A stretch of DNA of 64,000 nucleotides from Pisaster brevispinus (GCA_023634235.1 JAMKCF010000007.1:22326592-22390591), one strand, 5' to 3'; shown: positions 1 to 62,775, numbered from the stretch's first letter. Made by a program: numbers and translations. The notes: generated by a model not told the origin, from the letters alone.

Positions 1-604
1 TGCAATGAAATGTGTGCTTGAACTGTCCTTTCTAAGGGTCAAAAACTTTGTGTTTCAGCTACCAATTCCTCAAGAGGAATATTAAAAAAGGGAAATAAAG
101 TCCAATATCCATTACAAATTCTAATAAATCCCTTATTAGAAAGTTGCTGCTGGCTTCGGAAATTTTACCACCGGGTCTAAAACACGACTGCAATTGAGTT
201 TGCACTTGGGTTTTTTATAGCCAATTTCTTCCTTGTACAAAACTACATGGTAGAGTTGTCCAGGGTCATTTGGGATGAATATTTACCCCTACCTGTACCC
301 TATGGAACGTGGTGTCTGCCTTGAACTTTAAGTGTGAAACAATAACAAATTAGTAATTATTTTATCAACTTAACGAAAAAGTTTCAGCCAGTTAAAGTTA
401 AAATTTACTTGACATTATTCGTAATTGAGAAAATTGTACCAGCCCTAATTTTCATATCCACCCAAATATTTTGTTCCTAACATTATTTTTTTTCCTGAAA
501 GTATTTTTTTTCTCTTCTCAACCTAAGTGTATTTTTCTGACAAATTTCTCACCAAATCTAGAGGCACAGTCGTGTTCTACAGGTAATAGGCTACCTACTA
601 GCAG

Positions 605-775
605 TAGCAGCATTCTTCCAACAGTGTTCCGCTGGCCAGATGCCAGTTAAAACACCTGAGGACCAGTCAGAATTCTCTCCAAGTGGTCCGTTTGGCTAGT
701 TCAGTGTTAAAAAGCATCCCTACTTCATTATGGACTATTGAAAAGGTCCTGCTGGCCAGTCAATAAAAAAGTTAC
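605..775 (+). repeat. Dispersed repeat D, copy 1
   Basis: Contains GATGCCAGTTAAAACACCTG, and the reverse complement of the whole block recurs at 50790-50965 with clear similarity. This indicates an interspersed element of unknown class. Confidence 0.7.
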
Positions 776-869
776 GGGATAACACTACTTCGCTGTGCGA
801 TTATTTCAGGCATGATATTCTTCCTTCTTTAGTCTCATTTCCTATTATTTGATAGAAAAATAGAAAAAT

Positions 870-985
870 TGTGCTTAAATAGCCTGAAATGTCTATTACT
901 TACAGCCTACACCATGTCACATGCAAGGTCAGTCCTTGTCTTCGATAAAATATTCCTACTTTTTCCCAAGGACAAAATATCATGA
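870..985 (+). repeat. Dispersed repeat E, copy 1
   Basis: The block with GATAAAATATTCCTACTTTT and a following AAGGACAAAAT recurs at 41805-41920 and 51765-51845. The class is unknown. Confidence 0.6.
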
Positions 986-1609
986 GGGTATTTGTAAACC
1001 ATTAATGTTGTGACAAGTTCACAACATTTGGTGACTAACTAGTGTCAGACTCGAGTCAAAGTCCCCGGCCTGTGTCAACGATACTAGAGGGTTTGAATGA
1101 ATGTACTCTTCCAGTAACCAATGATGGATTAACCCTAAGTAACAAGATCGATAAATCAAATCATTAGTAGATCTGACAGATTTTCAGAATGTGTGATTGA
1201 TTTGCTGTTATGAGTGATCACGTGCCGTGAATTAAACTACCAACATGTTTACCTCATAACCGCTTCAAGGATTTCCTTTATAATGAACTGTTGGTAACAT
1301 ATTTGGATGCTATTATTTCCAATTTTCTTATTCTGTTTTTCTTATTTTGTTATACCTTCAGGAAACCATCTTTACCGGTTTGAATTACTGCTGTTCACTT
1401 GTACATTTTTAAGCATTTAATTTTCTGTAATTGACTTGTTTTGTAATACTGTACTCAGGTTTTAAATTTCATGAGATGAAATTTAAGTCAATGTGGAGAG
1501 AAAATGCAGTGAGTGTTAAAACTATTGATGTACATGTACAGGCATTTGCACCAGAGCTTTGCTGAAACTATTGAGACCTGTCCATCGTAGCAAAGTAGGT
1601 GCACACAAG

Positions 1610-1730
1610 GCCATATCTGAATTGATGGTTACGGCTACGACTGTTGCTAAGGGTGTTCCAAAAGATGTTCAACACATGATGACGCGGAAATCTAGCCGTA
1701 GCTGGAGCTATACACGCCAATTTGGATACA
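1610..1730 (+). repeat. MITE-like fragment of the GTTGCTAAGGGTGTT family
   Basis: Carries GACTGTTGCTAAGGGTGTTC and ends in a complementary GCCGTAGCTGGAGC. It resembles the intact inverted-repeat element at 38376-38510 and the copies near 10820 and 62920. Confidence 0.5.
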
Positions 1731-3109
1731 GCCTGAAACTCAGACTGCCTCGTTCATTTTTCTCAGTAGCCATTTTGAGCCTAATTAGTGACAGTGTACA
1801 GTAGGCTACAGTGTAGTAAATAAAATCAAAATTTACTAGGTCAGACCATGAAGGTACACCTCCATGTCCAGACTAAAGTTCAGTCATTTTGCGGAGTAAG
1901 CGTCAGTTGTTTTCCCATGTTAGCAAAATAGGGTTTGTTTTGTTGTTGCTTTGTCATTTAAATACAGTGTGGTTCTTCGCTGGGCACGCTGGGCTTTCTT
2001 GTAAATGGGGAATATCGCTAGTAAGCAAATCTGTAAACTAGCTGCTAACCACATCCCCAAAATGATTGGGGAAATGGTTTCCCTACATCCTCCCATTTGA
2101 AGAAAATGTCCTTGTGGTACATGTAAGGGCCCTATTAATTGGTCAGTGCATGATAAAGGGTGGGGCTTAATGCACTCGGAACTTATTGTTCTACAAATTT
2201 GACAACTCTGTCCAAATAAGTAACAAGTGTTACAGGTTACCAGCTACATATTGCTTGGTCCCCTCCCAATCATAGTAATGGGTTCTTAGGGGCGTTCAGA
2301 ATAGGCAATGTTAAAAAAATAATAATATTGAATGGCTTCATTTTTATATAATGTATACTGAAGAACAAAGTAATGCCTCAAATGAACCAGATAGTATAGA
2401 CTAATAGGTCTCCAACATCAGTTGTTTTCAATGGGTTTTTTTCTGGCTTATTTTATTTATTTATTTTAATTTATTTTATTACCTTTATTGCACAAACAAC
2501 AAAATCAAAATCGTAGTGCAAAAAGGGAAACCCCAAACACAAAACAAGAACATTAGTAGAAAACATGGAAGATGTACATTAATTTTTTTTTTTAAAGCAC
2601 AAAATAAAAAATAAAAAACACATAAATATGTAAATAAATAGACAATAAAAAATTCAAAATTGGCTACGTATTGCACATGGTAAAGATGATAAAGATAAAC
2701 AGAATACCCTAAATAAACAACTCTGTAGTTTATCAGGAATTAAACTGATGATGTTGGCCAGCTGGATACTTAATTTCTTTTTCTTTTTCGTTTGTTAATG
2801 TACAGTAGATACTAAAACAAAAAACATTAAAAACTGAATGATTTTCAGTTGTTTCTAGTGCCACCCACTAACAATTTCGAAGAAAAAAAACCCTAAATTG
2901 TTTAACACTGACTATTCTGAATGGCTCCTTAGTGTGTAATGGCACACACAGTTTCCTTGTACATTTGTAGTACTAGATCAAGATGTTTAAATACCACAAG
3001 TTATCCATGTTCATCAGACATACTTTAATCCTCAAACTTTCTCAAATCCCTGTGGAGCAAAACAACCCCAAGCTGGATATTATTAGCACAGAGGATAATC
3101 CATTATTGC

Positions 3110-3275
3110 CTTAGCCCTCGCAGGTTCCCATTTATACACCCGGGTTAAGAGAAGCAATTTATGGTTTGTGTCTTTCCCAAGGACACATTTGTCATGACTG
3201 GGATTCAAACCCATACTCCAATGACACAAAACTGAATTTGAGTCCCATGCACTAGACAGCTCTGAGGCCAAGACC
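3110..3275 (-). mobile_element. SINE, tRNA-Ser/Leu-like head, degraded
   Basis: On the minus strand it has a B-box-like GGGTTTGAATCCC and the family body (AAGGACACA, GAAGCAATT). See 4590 for a fuller member. Confidence 0.6.
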
Positions 3276-4589
3276 AGCTAATAATATTTTTTTATCAGGA
3301 CATGTTGTTGATTTTTACACTTATGGGTGAGTTCAAGGAGACTAGGCTGACCTTAGCCATATTAAACATGACCTTATCAACTCAATTCAGATTTCAAACA
3401 CTCCTGGGAATCAAATGGTTTATTATTCGGGTTTTTATTCAAGACTGAATCATTTTCAGTCTGATTGGTTTGGTTTAACCACGGAAGAAGTAACACATGT
3501 TTGATCGACTCCGTTTGTTACCAATTAATAATGAGTAGACTTTGTGGTTGGTAAACAATTTTGAGAAAGGTAATGAAGTGGCAGAGAGCTCTGTACAGAT
3601 AGTACTGCCTGATGTGTTTTACTCTGTGTACATGTAGCTTTACACAAAAGTTGTTGAGATTTTACGGTAGTACCAGGTGTACGGTTGAAGAAGTCTTGGT
3701 GTACATACTGTAAACCATCAGTGTGAAAAGCAAACATTCTAAGTGCATAAATGTTTACTACCTGACTGTCGATCTGTTAATTAAACAACCTGAAAGGTAG
3801 GTCATAGATTGGTAAATACTTCAAAAATTAACGACCATAAAAAACTTACTGGATGAGTTCGCACTGCAGATGTTGAATGGTACAAACTATTTTGAGAAAG
3901 GATTCCCTTTGAAGTAATATGGTTTGGGTGATTTGTCACCCAACTAGAGGTTTTTTATCTATTTTATCAAAACCATTATCACATTTTCATAAATATTCTG
4001 GATTCCAGACTAAAGTGAGGTCAGCGGAGGTCACACAAGGTCATGTTCTTGAATCCACCTCCACCATGCACAAGGGATTGTATTGCACTTTGGTCAGTAG
4101 GGGGTATACTGCCATCCATATCAAAATTCTTTGAGATTATCTTAAATTCCAAGTTATGCTTGAAATTATAAACCTGTGATTACGTCCAGCAATTTTGTTT
4201 GTAGACTGAGTTTTACGCACACCAAGGGTTGTCTGATTCTCGGTGAAGACATTCCATATTTCTCGAAAGAAAAACAAACATTCAAGTGCATATTATGAGG
4301 AAGTTTGTTGTCTTTTAAAATTTGTTTATTCAGGGTTTCACTGTGACAATGGTATTCTCAAGAACAACAAATTACTCTAAAAGTTCCCCCAAAATTAATA
4401 GCCTACTGTGTAGAGGAGAGGTATAGTCATTATTTTGTAAATACCCTGATGTGAAATGGTTAAAAATGCTTCTGATTAACCCATTATAGCTGACAGGTAT
4501 TTTTGCTCGCTGTCTCAAGTGAAAGTAATTAAAGTCTAATATTGAAATAAGTTTGTTATCATCAGTTTGGCAAAAATCGGGGTAATGTG

Positions 4590-4935
4590 GGGTGTCGTGG
4601 CCGAGCGAATAAGAGCATCAGACTCAAGTTCTGGTGGTTAAGCCATCGAGATGTGGGTTCGAATCCCGGTTGTGACACTTGTGTCCTTGAGCAAGACACT
4701 TAACCATAATTGCTTCTCTCCACCCAGGGGTAAAATGGGTACCTGTGAGGGCAGAGATGGTTTATGTGAATGATTAGCTTGGAGCGCGGTAAACTCGCAG
4801 CACCGGCTGTATACTCCCCAGGGAGCTGAGATGGTTTAAGGAATGAAACATATGGCCCAGTGACCAGGGGTAATAATGTCAGAAGCGCTTTGATACGGCA
4901 TTTGGGCTGTGATAAAGCGCTATAAATAAGAATCG
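4590..4935 (+). mobile_element. Near full-length SINE with tRNA-Ser/Leu-like head (family A)
   Basis: The 5' head is tRNA-like with A box GTGGCCGAGCG, a long variable-arm region and B box GGGTTCGAATCCC. Next comes a body with AAGACACTTAACCATAATTG and a 3' end AAAGCGCTATAAATAAGAA. It is the commonest family in this window; related tails are shared among metazoan SINEs, possibly the MetaSINE group, which I cannot verify. Confidence 0.8.
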
Positions 4936-5111
4936 ATTATCGATTGTATAACGTTTCATAAACAGGGTTGTAGAGCTGACAGAAAATATTGAAAAACCAT
5001 GCACAATTTTCAGTGCTACATGTGTACATTGTCCTTAATTTTGGTTGTACCAACTGAAATGAGCTGTTTTTGTATATTCTCAGATACATTTTTCTTAAAT
5101 ATGACTTCATT

Positions 5112-5190
5112 TCAGAGGGGAATATTTCACAGAAAAATTGGTTCTACAGTGTAGTATGAACTTCATAATCAGTAAGCTTTCGGACTTAAG
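5112..5190 (+). repeat. Single copy related to the 61-bp minisatellite
   Basis: AATATTTCACAGAAAAATTGG followed by TATGAACTTCATAATCAGTAAGCTTTC parallels the unit tandemly repeated at 18601-19960. A sister copy lies at 45170. Confidence 0.6.
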
Positions 5191-7932
5191 TTAAACAACG
5201 ATTTTTGTTTATCCATCATTCCTGTATACACCACTGTAGTACCTTCAAGTAAATCTAGATAACTTTACGTCCCCCCCCCCCCCAATAAGTCAGCTCTCAA
5301 ATACACCTGATATCGCCACCTCACAATGCACAATGCTTTCAAATTCACTGCACGTGTACAAAGATTGTTGATGTTACGAAACATAGACGCTTTCTCTTGT
5401 TCAGTTCTTATTTCCAGTAATGGTTTACAATTACACCCACCGTGAAATCGAACCGTTATCTCCTGCCAACCATTCTGTGTTCTTCAGAAATGCTAGACAC
5501 TTTTTCCTTATTTACTTCTACTGAAACGGAAGAAATTTCCATGTGAAAAAATGCTCGTCTGCATGTCGTCATTCTGTAAATAAATTTTGCAATAGCTGTT
5601 AGTTTCACTCAACTTACGAATATGTTAATTTCCAACAGCTCAGATAGTTTTTCAATAGATTTAATAATTGCTACTGGTGTAAAGAGTGTAACTTGTTTAG
5701 ATTTTGCCGATGTGGGATAAGCATTGTTAGCTACTTCCACCACTCCTGAGAAAACACTTTAACTCACTTGTTTGGTTTTTGCAAGATTTTCCCTTATTTA
5801 TACAACTTAAGAGGGTTTGGAATTACTTGTGGTCGGTACATCGTTTGCGTTTTTTTAAAACTAGTATTTTGCCAGCGAAGCTCTTTTAAGGCCAGGGTTC
5901 TTCCCAGGTTTTTTTTTTTTTAAATTGGAGGGACTTCTGAGTCTGAATTTTGGAAGTTTGGCCTGTGAAGCACACTCACGCTGAATTAAAACGAGATCCT
6001 CGAAGTTGTATTTTACTCGATGTTTATCTTTGGTTTTAATCAGCCCACTGCAACCTTGGGCGTTCCAAATGTTATAATTGTTTTGAATTTGATCTAAAGG
6101 CCCCCCCCCCCCAAAGTAATATTTGGAGAAAAAAAAATATATATTGACAGAATTGTAATGTAAAGCCAGCAATTCACCCAAATCAGTTGGCAATTCACGG
6201 GATTCGGCCCAATATGCTAGCTTGTGAATAGGGAGAGGAATTCTGGGAAATGAGGAATTCTGGTTCTATCCTTACAACATGTAAAATGTTAAAATCATAT
6301 TTGACCAGTCCAGTAACAACCAGACGAGTCCTGCAGTCTTGTGTTTTTTTCTAAAAACTTATTTTAAAAATAAATTCTTAATTTTTTCACTCTGAAACCT
6401 TCTAGACACTCATCAAATAATTTTAAAATATGTTTTAAGACAATTGTAAAAAAAACAAAAAAACAATTCTAGTCTAATGAAAGTACCCAGCTACAAAACC
6501 CTTGGTGGAGTTTTAAAAATCCTAATCTTTAAGCTTTGTATAGTTTCTTGTTTTTTCTTGCAATTTTTAACATGTTAAGATTTTTAAACTTTTACTGTAG
6601 CACAAGTCAGCCCCTGGGCTGCAATGTTAGATTTTTAATAAATCCATAATAATATTAATAGTGGATATTTCATGACGAGTCAAACTCTAGACACCCACAC
6701 ACACCCACCTTAATTTCATACCAGCTGCGCACTGCCTCAGTTCTGTTCTGGTCATTGATATTTTTATGAAAATGATAAAAAAACAACTTCAAAAGACTCA
6801 TCCATGTGTGAAGATGACTGCCATATTGTTGAATAAAGGCATTCATTGATGGAATGCGCTCCTAGCCATGGATGTGTTTACACTGAGGTAGTACATTCTT
6901 GTTGGCCTAGAACTTTAATGCAAGTGGTGGTCATTGTAAATGATAGGCCTGTAGTCACAGTTAGTTAGGCCTTGAAAAAGACATTGGTTGTTAGCATCTT
7001 TTATTCTTTCCACGTCAGTTTCTGCAGGCTGGAAGGGATTGTTATTTATTTTTTCAATTTGTTGTTTCCCCGCGTCCCGTCTTAATTAGTCAGTACATTA
7101 CACAATCAACCGCATTGCGTGTATTTGTATGTTGTAATGCCTGCGAAAAAAGTCTGGCATCCAGAACAGAAAGAAATGGGTATTCCACTGCAAAGCAACT
7201 GGCAATGCGCAATGAGCACCATGCTACTCGCTTGGGTTTGGGTTCTGTTCGGTTATCACAGGAACATCTTCGCGCAATGAAATTGATTAAATATATTGTA
7301 AATTTACCCTTCAAAACTTCCGTTGCAATGTCAAATTCCAAACAAATTTGTACAAAGTTTCAGTAAATTAAAAAAAATAAACAAACAAAGAGAGCAATAA
7401 AGGTCATGGTTGTTTTGCTGGCTGGGCAGGGACGCTACAAAATGCAAGTGTTTTTTAAAACATGGGCATATAATGCTACAATGGTTGGTCACGGTCGCCC
7501 ACACAGTCTTACTTCTGGGCAAAATAAACCATTAGCAGTCTTGAGAGAGGAAATTAATTCTTTTATTGGAAGTACAGCAATTTGTTTACAGATCTAGTTA
7601 AGCTACTTATTGTTAAAAAACCTATCTCGTTTTTTGTGTGGAAGTAGTTTTTTTTTTATATCGGCTATATTATGCGAGCATTAAACATAAACCAGCAAAA
7701 CAACTTTGTTTGCCACAAATCATAGAGAAAATCAAATCAACCAAGGGATATTTTATTTTACTGTTCCTTTTGAGGAAAATGGCAATAAAACCGAAAATAT
7801 TGATGACAACTCGCTAAATATTTATTTCTTGCTTTCTTTCATTTTGTTCAGGGTAACCCAAATGGTTCCCAGTAGTAACTGGTTTCCCTTCATGCCCTAC
7901 ATGATTAAAAACATCTGTGGACCCAGACTCTA

Positions 7933-8275
7933 AAGGCCTTTTCACACTGTCCAAAATCTCAGGGCCGGAACCGGTTCCGAACCGGAGATTTTGTTCACCC
8001 CGTTTCACACTGTAAGAATTTCAATCCGCCTCCGATCCGGGTAGCATGCTCTAGCCGGATAGAAATCAACCCTGGCAGGGACCAGGGTTGAAAATCTCAA
8101 TCCGGATCGAAATTGCATTTTTCGTTATACGGTTCACGCATTAGCCGGTTCACGTAAAGACCAGTGTGAATGTTGCGTATCTCTGATCCGTGTCGAAAAG
8201 AAGCGAGGCTGAACCGGAGAGGACCCGGGTAGGTTTCAACGCGGTTCGAAATGGAGATAGTGTGAAAAGGCCTTA
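7933..8275. mobile_element. MITE with AAGGCCTTTTCACACT terminal inverted repeats
   Basis: The left end AAGGCCTTTTCACACTGTCC is mirrored by AGTGTGAAAAGGCCTT at the right end. The roughly 340 bp interior has no coding capacity and several internal CCGG-rich inverted segments. It looks like a non-autonomous DNA transposon. Confidence 0.85.
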
Positions 8276-8521
8276 AGATTTGGGAGGGGGTGGGGAAGGG
8301 GGAAAATGAGGGGAAAATAAATAAATTGTGGGGGGGGGGGCTGCAAGTGAATGTGATAAGACTGATTAGATAAATGGCTGTGTGGAGAGTGGAGAGAAGT
8401 TTGTTATAATGTAAAACAAAAGAAGATAAACAATGGGCCAACTGCGTGCAAGAAAGCTAAAATCAATACTGTATATAATTAAAACTCAGTGTGTCCTAAA
8501 TATGATTTCTACAGAAATCTG

Positions 8522-8762
8522 TTTTTTACCCCCCCCAAAAAAAAATAAATATACATATATTTTATATAAACTAGAAAATTAAGATCATAAAACATGAAGA
8601 TAGTACAAAAAAGAATAGAATGCCCCAGAGTGAAGATTACGGCTTTTAAAACCAAAGATTACATGTATGTAAGTAGGCTTCGTGCTCGCAAGCTTCTGCC
8701 CTCGCAAGCTTTCACGCTTTATGCTCACAGTTCAGGCTTTTTTTCAACAGCCTATCCCTGGT
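8522..8762 (+). repeat. Dispersed repeat F, copy 1
   Basis: The block AGAATGCCCCAGAGTG ... GCTCGCAAGCTT ... TTTTTTTCAACAGCCTATC recurs at 46545-46812, both preceded by a poly-C/poly-A tract. A shorter relative starts near 15001. Confidence 0.75.
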
Positions 8763-9257
8763 GTGTGTGGTTGGGGGGGGGAGGGGCAAACTGAGGGGGC
8801 AAACAACAACTTTGGGGCAGAGATTCTACTTCTTGATAAGCAATCTATCTACAGATTGCAGTGGTTGGATTACAGCATGTACAGGATGTAGTTTGCTTCC
8901 TGAATGATCCCAATTGAGGTACTTGTGAAATGTGTGCTAACATGTGGTTTCTATAATAGTCATGACAATTCCATGAACAACTGTGTGGTCTGACATCAAG
9001 TATTGGTTGTGCCAAGATGTATTGATTGATGAGAAGGCGTAGCTGGTACCCAAGTCTTGGCCTTAAGTGCACTTGAAAATTCCTGCTTGTAGACGATTTG
9101 ATGTTTCATGAAAGTGTATCTTACTTTAGAAATTGGAGAAACCTTGAACAAAGTGATTTGCTTTCAATTTAAGGCCCACCTTTTTTTTCTGCATGACGGG
9201 CATGAAACCTAGATCTTAAATTTGCATCGATCGGGGATTTATTATTTCATTGTTGTA

Positions 9258-9370
9258 TTTGGTTTAACCCACACACTGATGTCAAGCACTGTATATTCGG
9301 TACTTTCCCCGAGTCCTGTGAAAAAACCCACAGGCTTATTACTTGGGTGGGATTCGAACCCATGACACTT
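9258..9370 (-). mobile_element. SINE fragment with tRNA-Glu-like head (family C)
   Basis: On the minus strand the B-box GGGTTCGAATCCCACCC is followed by the body CAGGACTCGGGGAAAGTACC. The A box end is missing. See 11610 for an intact copy. Confidence 0.7.
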
Positions 9371-10206
9371 GTTTTTTTGTTTAACTGCATCATTTTAATA
9401 TAACAACTCTGGTAAAACAATATGGCATCATCATTACAGGTGATTTTTACCTTACCTTACTTTGGATTGTGGTTTTCAATATCTGAATTATTACAAATCA
9501 TACAAGGTGCATACAGACTTTGTGAATAATTTCTTCATAAGTGTTACATAACCTCATTATTGTAAACTAAATCCACTGTCCAGAGTTTGTAACAGTGACT
9601 GAAAGTCCATTGGAAATGCATTGAGCTTGTTTTGCTTTTAAGATGTGTGCGAGAATGTGAAGCTATGACTTGCCTTTCATGCCCTTAAATTTTTTCAGCG
9701 ACTACCAGTGTCTTGAATTTCATCTTTGAGAGGGCAAGGCCATTTTCATTTTGCAAAGGGCAGTTCTATTGGAAACTCTAAAGGTCTATGGGGAATGTTT
9801 GAGTGGGCACCAAGGTCAAGGCCAGGGGCATTTGAAGATACATGTAGGGTGGACACTTAGGAGTGTACTGTTTGGTTTGGGTGTAACTAAGGCAGACAAT
9901 TTTACCCATACATGTAGTGTCACACTCACAGTATCATATCTCAAAATGGCTTCCTGTAATTTCAGCCCTGGACTAGAGAGTGGCACCAGTAAGCTTGTCA
10001 TTCTACTAGTCCCTCAGCTTTTTTCACTGGTTCATATTTCATTTTAAAGAGGGGCTCCGTGGTCAAATTCTATTTTGTGATCCTCTCATTTTCCAATAGA
10101 TGGAGTCCTTTTGAAAATGGAGAATTAAACAAGACTTGGCAACTACCCTCCCAAATTTGGGCAGTGGGGAAAATTTGGGCACAGCAAGAAGAGAGAGAAA
10201 AATAAT

Positions 10207-10434
10207 TCACCGTATTTTTGACCACGTGAGGGCGTATGTGGATAAATTTCACATGATGAAAAACAAGTAAACAAACAGGTTTTTTTTCACTTTTTTAACG
10301 CTATTTTTTATGTATTTCTTCATTGGTGCAAGAAAACTACAAACAGGCAATTATAATAAGCTAAAACTGCTATTGTGATGCAAGACATTCCCTGATGACA
10401 GCGCCCTCATGCGGTCAAAAATATGGTCAATTGG
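10207..10434. mobile_element. MITE with TATTTTTGACC ends, copy 1
   Basis: Ends are TATTTTTGACCACGTGAGGG and the complementary CCCTCATGCGGTCAAAAATA. A copy differing at only a few bases lies at 56650-56872, so the family probably moved recently. Confidence 0.85.
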
Positions 10435-10819
10435 ACAGAGAAAGCCCAAAATATGCTTTACCTGGTGTTAGAGATCAGTACTTTTGTTTTACCTGTGGGT
10501 GTGAGTGTGTTAAATTTTGGGCAAATCAACCCTCCCCCTTAACCAAAGAGTCCCCTATACACCCATTTGCAAAGCCAGATGTCAAGGAACATGTATTTTA
10601 CATAATTGAAAAAAGATTACATGGAATTTTCCTGTTGAATAAAAACATGAAGCAGTACAAGTGCATTCTTTGCCCATGACAAAACCCCACTTGTCAAGTC
10701 TTTGTGGTTGAGTTGTGGTTAACCACTGTGCAGTTACCAGCATCCTTCCCCCTGACCCTGGAATGTGTGTGTGTGATGCTGGGGCTATAAACACAGGTCA
10801 AACCAGGCTTGTCAAATCC

Positions 10820-10925
10820 CAGACAGTTACTGCCAAATTTATAGACTGGGGCTGTGTTGGAGTTGGCAGCTGGGGCTATGGCAAAGGGTGTTGCTATGGA
10901 TGGTCAAGTCAAAGCCGTAGCCGGT
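10820..10925 (+). repeat. MITE-like fragment, GTTGCTA family
   Basis: GGGTGTTGCTATGGATGGTC followed by AAAGCCGTAGCCGG is a degraded relative of the element at 38376-38510. Confidence 0.4.
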
Positions 10926-11239
10926 AATTCCCACATGCAGTGTTACTGTATTCCAGGAAATCATGGAGGACTGTCTACAGTGCCACTTGACTGAGTAAAA
11001 TGGTGGGTGTTTAGATTGGTGGGGTTTGGAGCATAGCCTACATAAACTGTGCCAGCTGTGACAAATTATTGACAGGCGTTTCCCATAATTTACATGAAGA
11101 TCTCTTTAAAACATAAATTCTTGTCAATTATTTGAGGTGTGGTGGTGTGGTGGTGTGGTGTTGGTAGGAAATGTGTGTTCTTTTTAAGTTTCTCTGGTGT
11201 AAGACTATAATAGACCATTGTCTTACATTGTCTAGTGCA

Positions 11240-11398
11240 TCAGACTTGATGATCGAACTCAACAATCGGACTCAACAATCGGACTCAATGATCAGACTCA
11301 ATGATCAGACTCAATGATCAGACTCAATGATTGGACTCAATAATCGCACTCAATAATTGCACTCAATAATTGCACTCAATAATTGCATTCAGTGATCT
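11240..11398. repeat. 13-bp tandem repeat (ACTCAATGATCAG)
   Basis: About eleven units of a 13-bp motif drift from ACTCAACAATCGG through ACTCAATGATCAG to ACTCAATAATTGC. Confidence 0.85.
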
Positions 11399-11609
11399 GG
11401 TGTTGTCAATGTGTAGATTCAGGTCTCTATTTTGGCACTTGCAGGGTTCTAATTTGGGAGGGGGGGGGGGGAGATCCTCAAGACAGTAGGGCTTGCAGCT
11501 CAAAGCGTTTACAGGACCAGCAGTTTTTTTACAAGATCAGATGTTAATTTAACATCGTTGCGGAACCCGCTGCTAAAATATAGGATTCGAACTGCCTCTA
11601 GCTACTGGG

Positions 11610-11772
11610 CAATCTCGGTGGTCTAGTTGGTAAGACACTGCTCTAGAATTGCAAAGGTCCTGGGTTCGAATCCCACCCGAGTAATATGTCTGTGATCTTT
11701 TTCACATAACTCGGGAAAGTAATGAGTATACAGTGCTAACACACATCGGTGTAAGGGTAAAACCAAAATAAA
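11610..11772 (+). mobile_element. SINE with tRNA-Glu-like head (family C), good copy
   Basis: A box TGGTCTAGTTGGTAAGAC resembles tRNA-Glu. The B box is GGGTTCGAATCCCACCCGAG, and the body carries AACTCGGGAAAGTAATGAG and CATCGGTGTAAGGGTAAAACC. It defines family C, whose head also gave rise to the array at 23590-25045. Confidence 0.8.
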
Positions 11773-12057
11773 ATTAATACAAGATCAGAATTGAGTTAAA
11801 AAAACTAAAAAATACATGTCCCCCACAGTTTAACCTTTGAACTGTTTTAATTTATACAAGCATTAGAAGATTTATCTCATTTGTATTATTGGTGAGCAGT
11901 TTTCAATACTCAACAGAATTGAACTTGGATATAAATATCAGACAGAAAGTCAAAGTTGGAACAAAACCACAAGACGGCCAGACTTGTCCAGTCATGAGTT
12001 TACTGGCCTGATGCTAAAATCACTGGTCTGGGTCCTATGGTTCAGTGTAGACTTCCA

Positions 12058-12165
12058 GCCCTGACCTGTGTCCTTGAACGAGACACTTTACCATAATATT
12101 TATATTTTGCCAGAGCTGTGTGCCCCCTGTGTCTTGTGTAAGCCTAAACATTGAGTTATGCCATC
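12058..12165 (+). mobile_element. SINE family A body fragment
   Basis: CTGTGTCCTTGAACGAGACA followed by CTTTACCATAATA matches the body of the 4590 element; the head is absent. Confidence 0.5.
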
Positions 12166-13114
12166 AGCTTCCACCACTAGACATTTATGATGGCTTTGCA
12201 AAAGTTCATGTAGTTGCCCATGTCCTTACAGGTCAGGTTGAAGTTGGTTGATGTATGTTTTGTTTGGCCTTCCTTTGCTCCTCTCTGTCCATGTGTTGGT
12301 TGCCACAGCATTAAATCTGACACCACTTGATCTGAAATGGTGCACCAAATGGCTTGAATCAAGCATTCTTTTCCACACAATTTCTGAGGGGGCACATTAT
12401 CCACAAACTCCCCACTGCCTCACTACATGTACATGTACATGTATGTGACGGGCAGTGCTAATGAGCTGATGTACGTACATTTCCTTTCATATTCGCCCCC
12501 CCCAAAAAAAAAAAAAATAAATAAATAAAAAAAATCCTGTTTACGGGCCTGAACAAGCCCCTTTTCATCGCCTTTTTAAATTTTAAGTACACTTTTTTTT
12601 AAATAAGATAATCTGGCGTGAGTGTAAAAACAATTATATTTTCTGTGTGTAAATGGACAAATAGTTTAAAAAACATTGAAATTATCACATTGAAGCGTAT
12701 TTACATGTAGTGTAACATTGTACTCTGGATTTTCCAATCCCAAAAGTCCAGATTTCAAATTGTGGGCACCGGGGGGGTGGACATCATTTGGGTGGGCATG
12801 TGCCCCCCCCCTTAGTTACGCCACTGCCTTATAAACCCTTACAAGGTGTTACATACATGTACACTGTAAGTGGGTCTCATTGGGCTTTGTCATGATTAAG
12901 ATCAAGTGACAGAAACTGCATATTATGAATATTCTTTATTTATAACATGATGTTGGGATATTTTCATCTTTGGTCAACTTTTCAATGCAATTCATCTTTC
13001 GCCAGCGAATTGGCTTTCAAGAATATGGCACGAATGTTAACAGAAAACATTTATAGTTTTGAAGTAGATATTACATTTATACCATGATTCATGTTTTGAT
13101 ATTTTTCTTGACAG

Positions 13115-62465
<49,351 letters not shown>

Positions 62466-62775
62466 TGTATGCAATTTAATATTAATCTGACGTGATATAA
62501 GTAAGTTGGGTTTTTAATTATAATAATGGTCAGGCATTGGGCAAGTTTCCTGTTTTTTCAAACTTACCAAAAATTGTTCTCATTATGTGCCTTTGCAGTT
62601 AATAATGTTTTTAATTTCATCACATTTACATAACTAATTTGTGTTTTTTCTCCCCCATGGTGTAGTGCTCATTCACAATGCAACATGAGACAAGTCACCA
62701 GTCTACACCAGTCTTTGTTTTGTATTTTTAACTCCTGTACATAAACTAAAAATAAAAAGCAAACAGAGAGGTCAA
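62466..62775 (+). other. Probable 3' UTR
   Basis: AT-rich, without repeats, ending shortly after an AATAAA. The cleavage site is estimated. Confidence 0.6.
62751..62756 (+). terminator. Poly(A) signal AATAAA
   Basis: The first canonical hexamer after the stop codon, 286 nt downstream, so the probable end of the transcript is near 62770. Confidence 0.65.

Larger units (their letters stand above)
1..13114. other. Upstream flank or first intron, no exon recognised
   Basis: No reading frame here resembles a known protein, and I cannot place the 5' UTR or signal-peptide exon. The longest frames are AT-rich or fall in repeats. The dispersed repeats I recognise are listed separately; stretches such as 1-600, 1000-3100, 5200-7900 and 12200-13100 hold nothing else I can name apart from homopolymers and poly-C runs. 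Confidence 0.6.

Noticed and set aside
1307..1420. Short frame starting MLLFPIFLFCFSYF, which looks like a signal peptide
   Set aside because: It is AT-rich, has no phase-0 donor before its stop codon, and lies 11.7 kb before exon 1; chance hydrophobicity is likelier.
8097..8441. 114-codon minus-strand frame
   Set aside because: It overlaps the right half of the MITE at 7933 and a poly-G tract.
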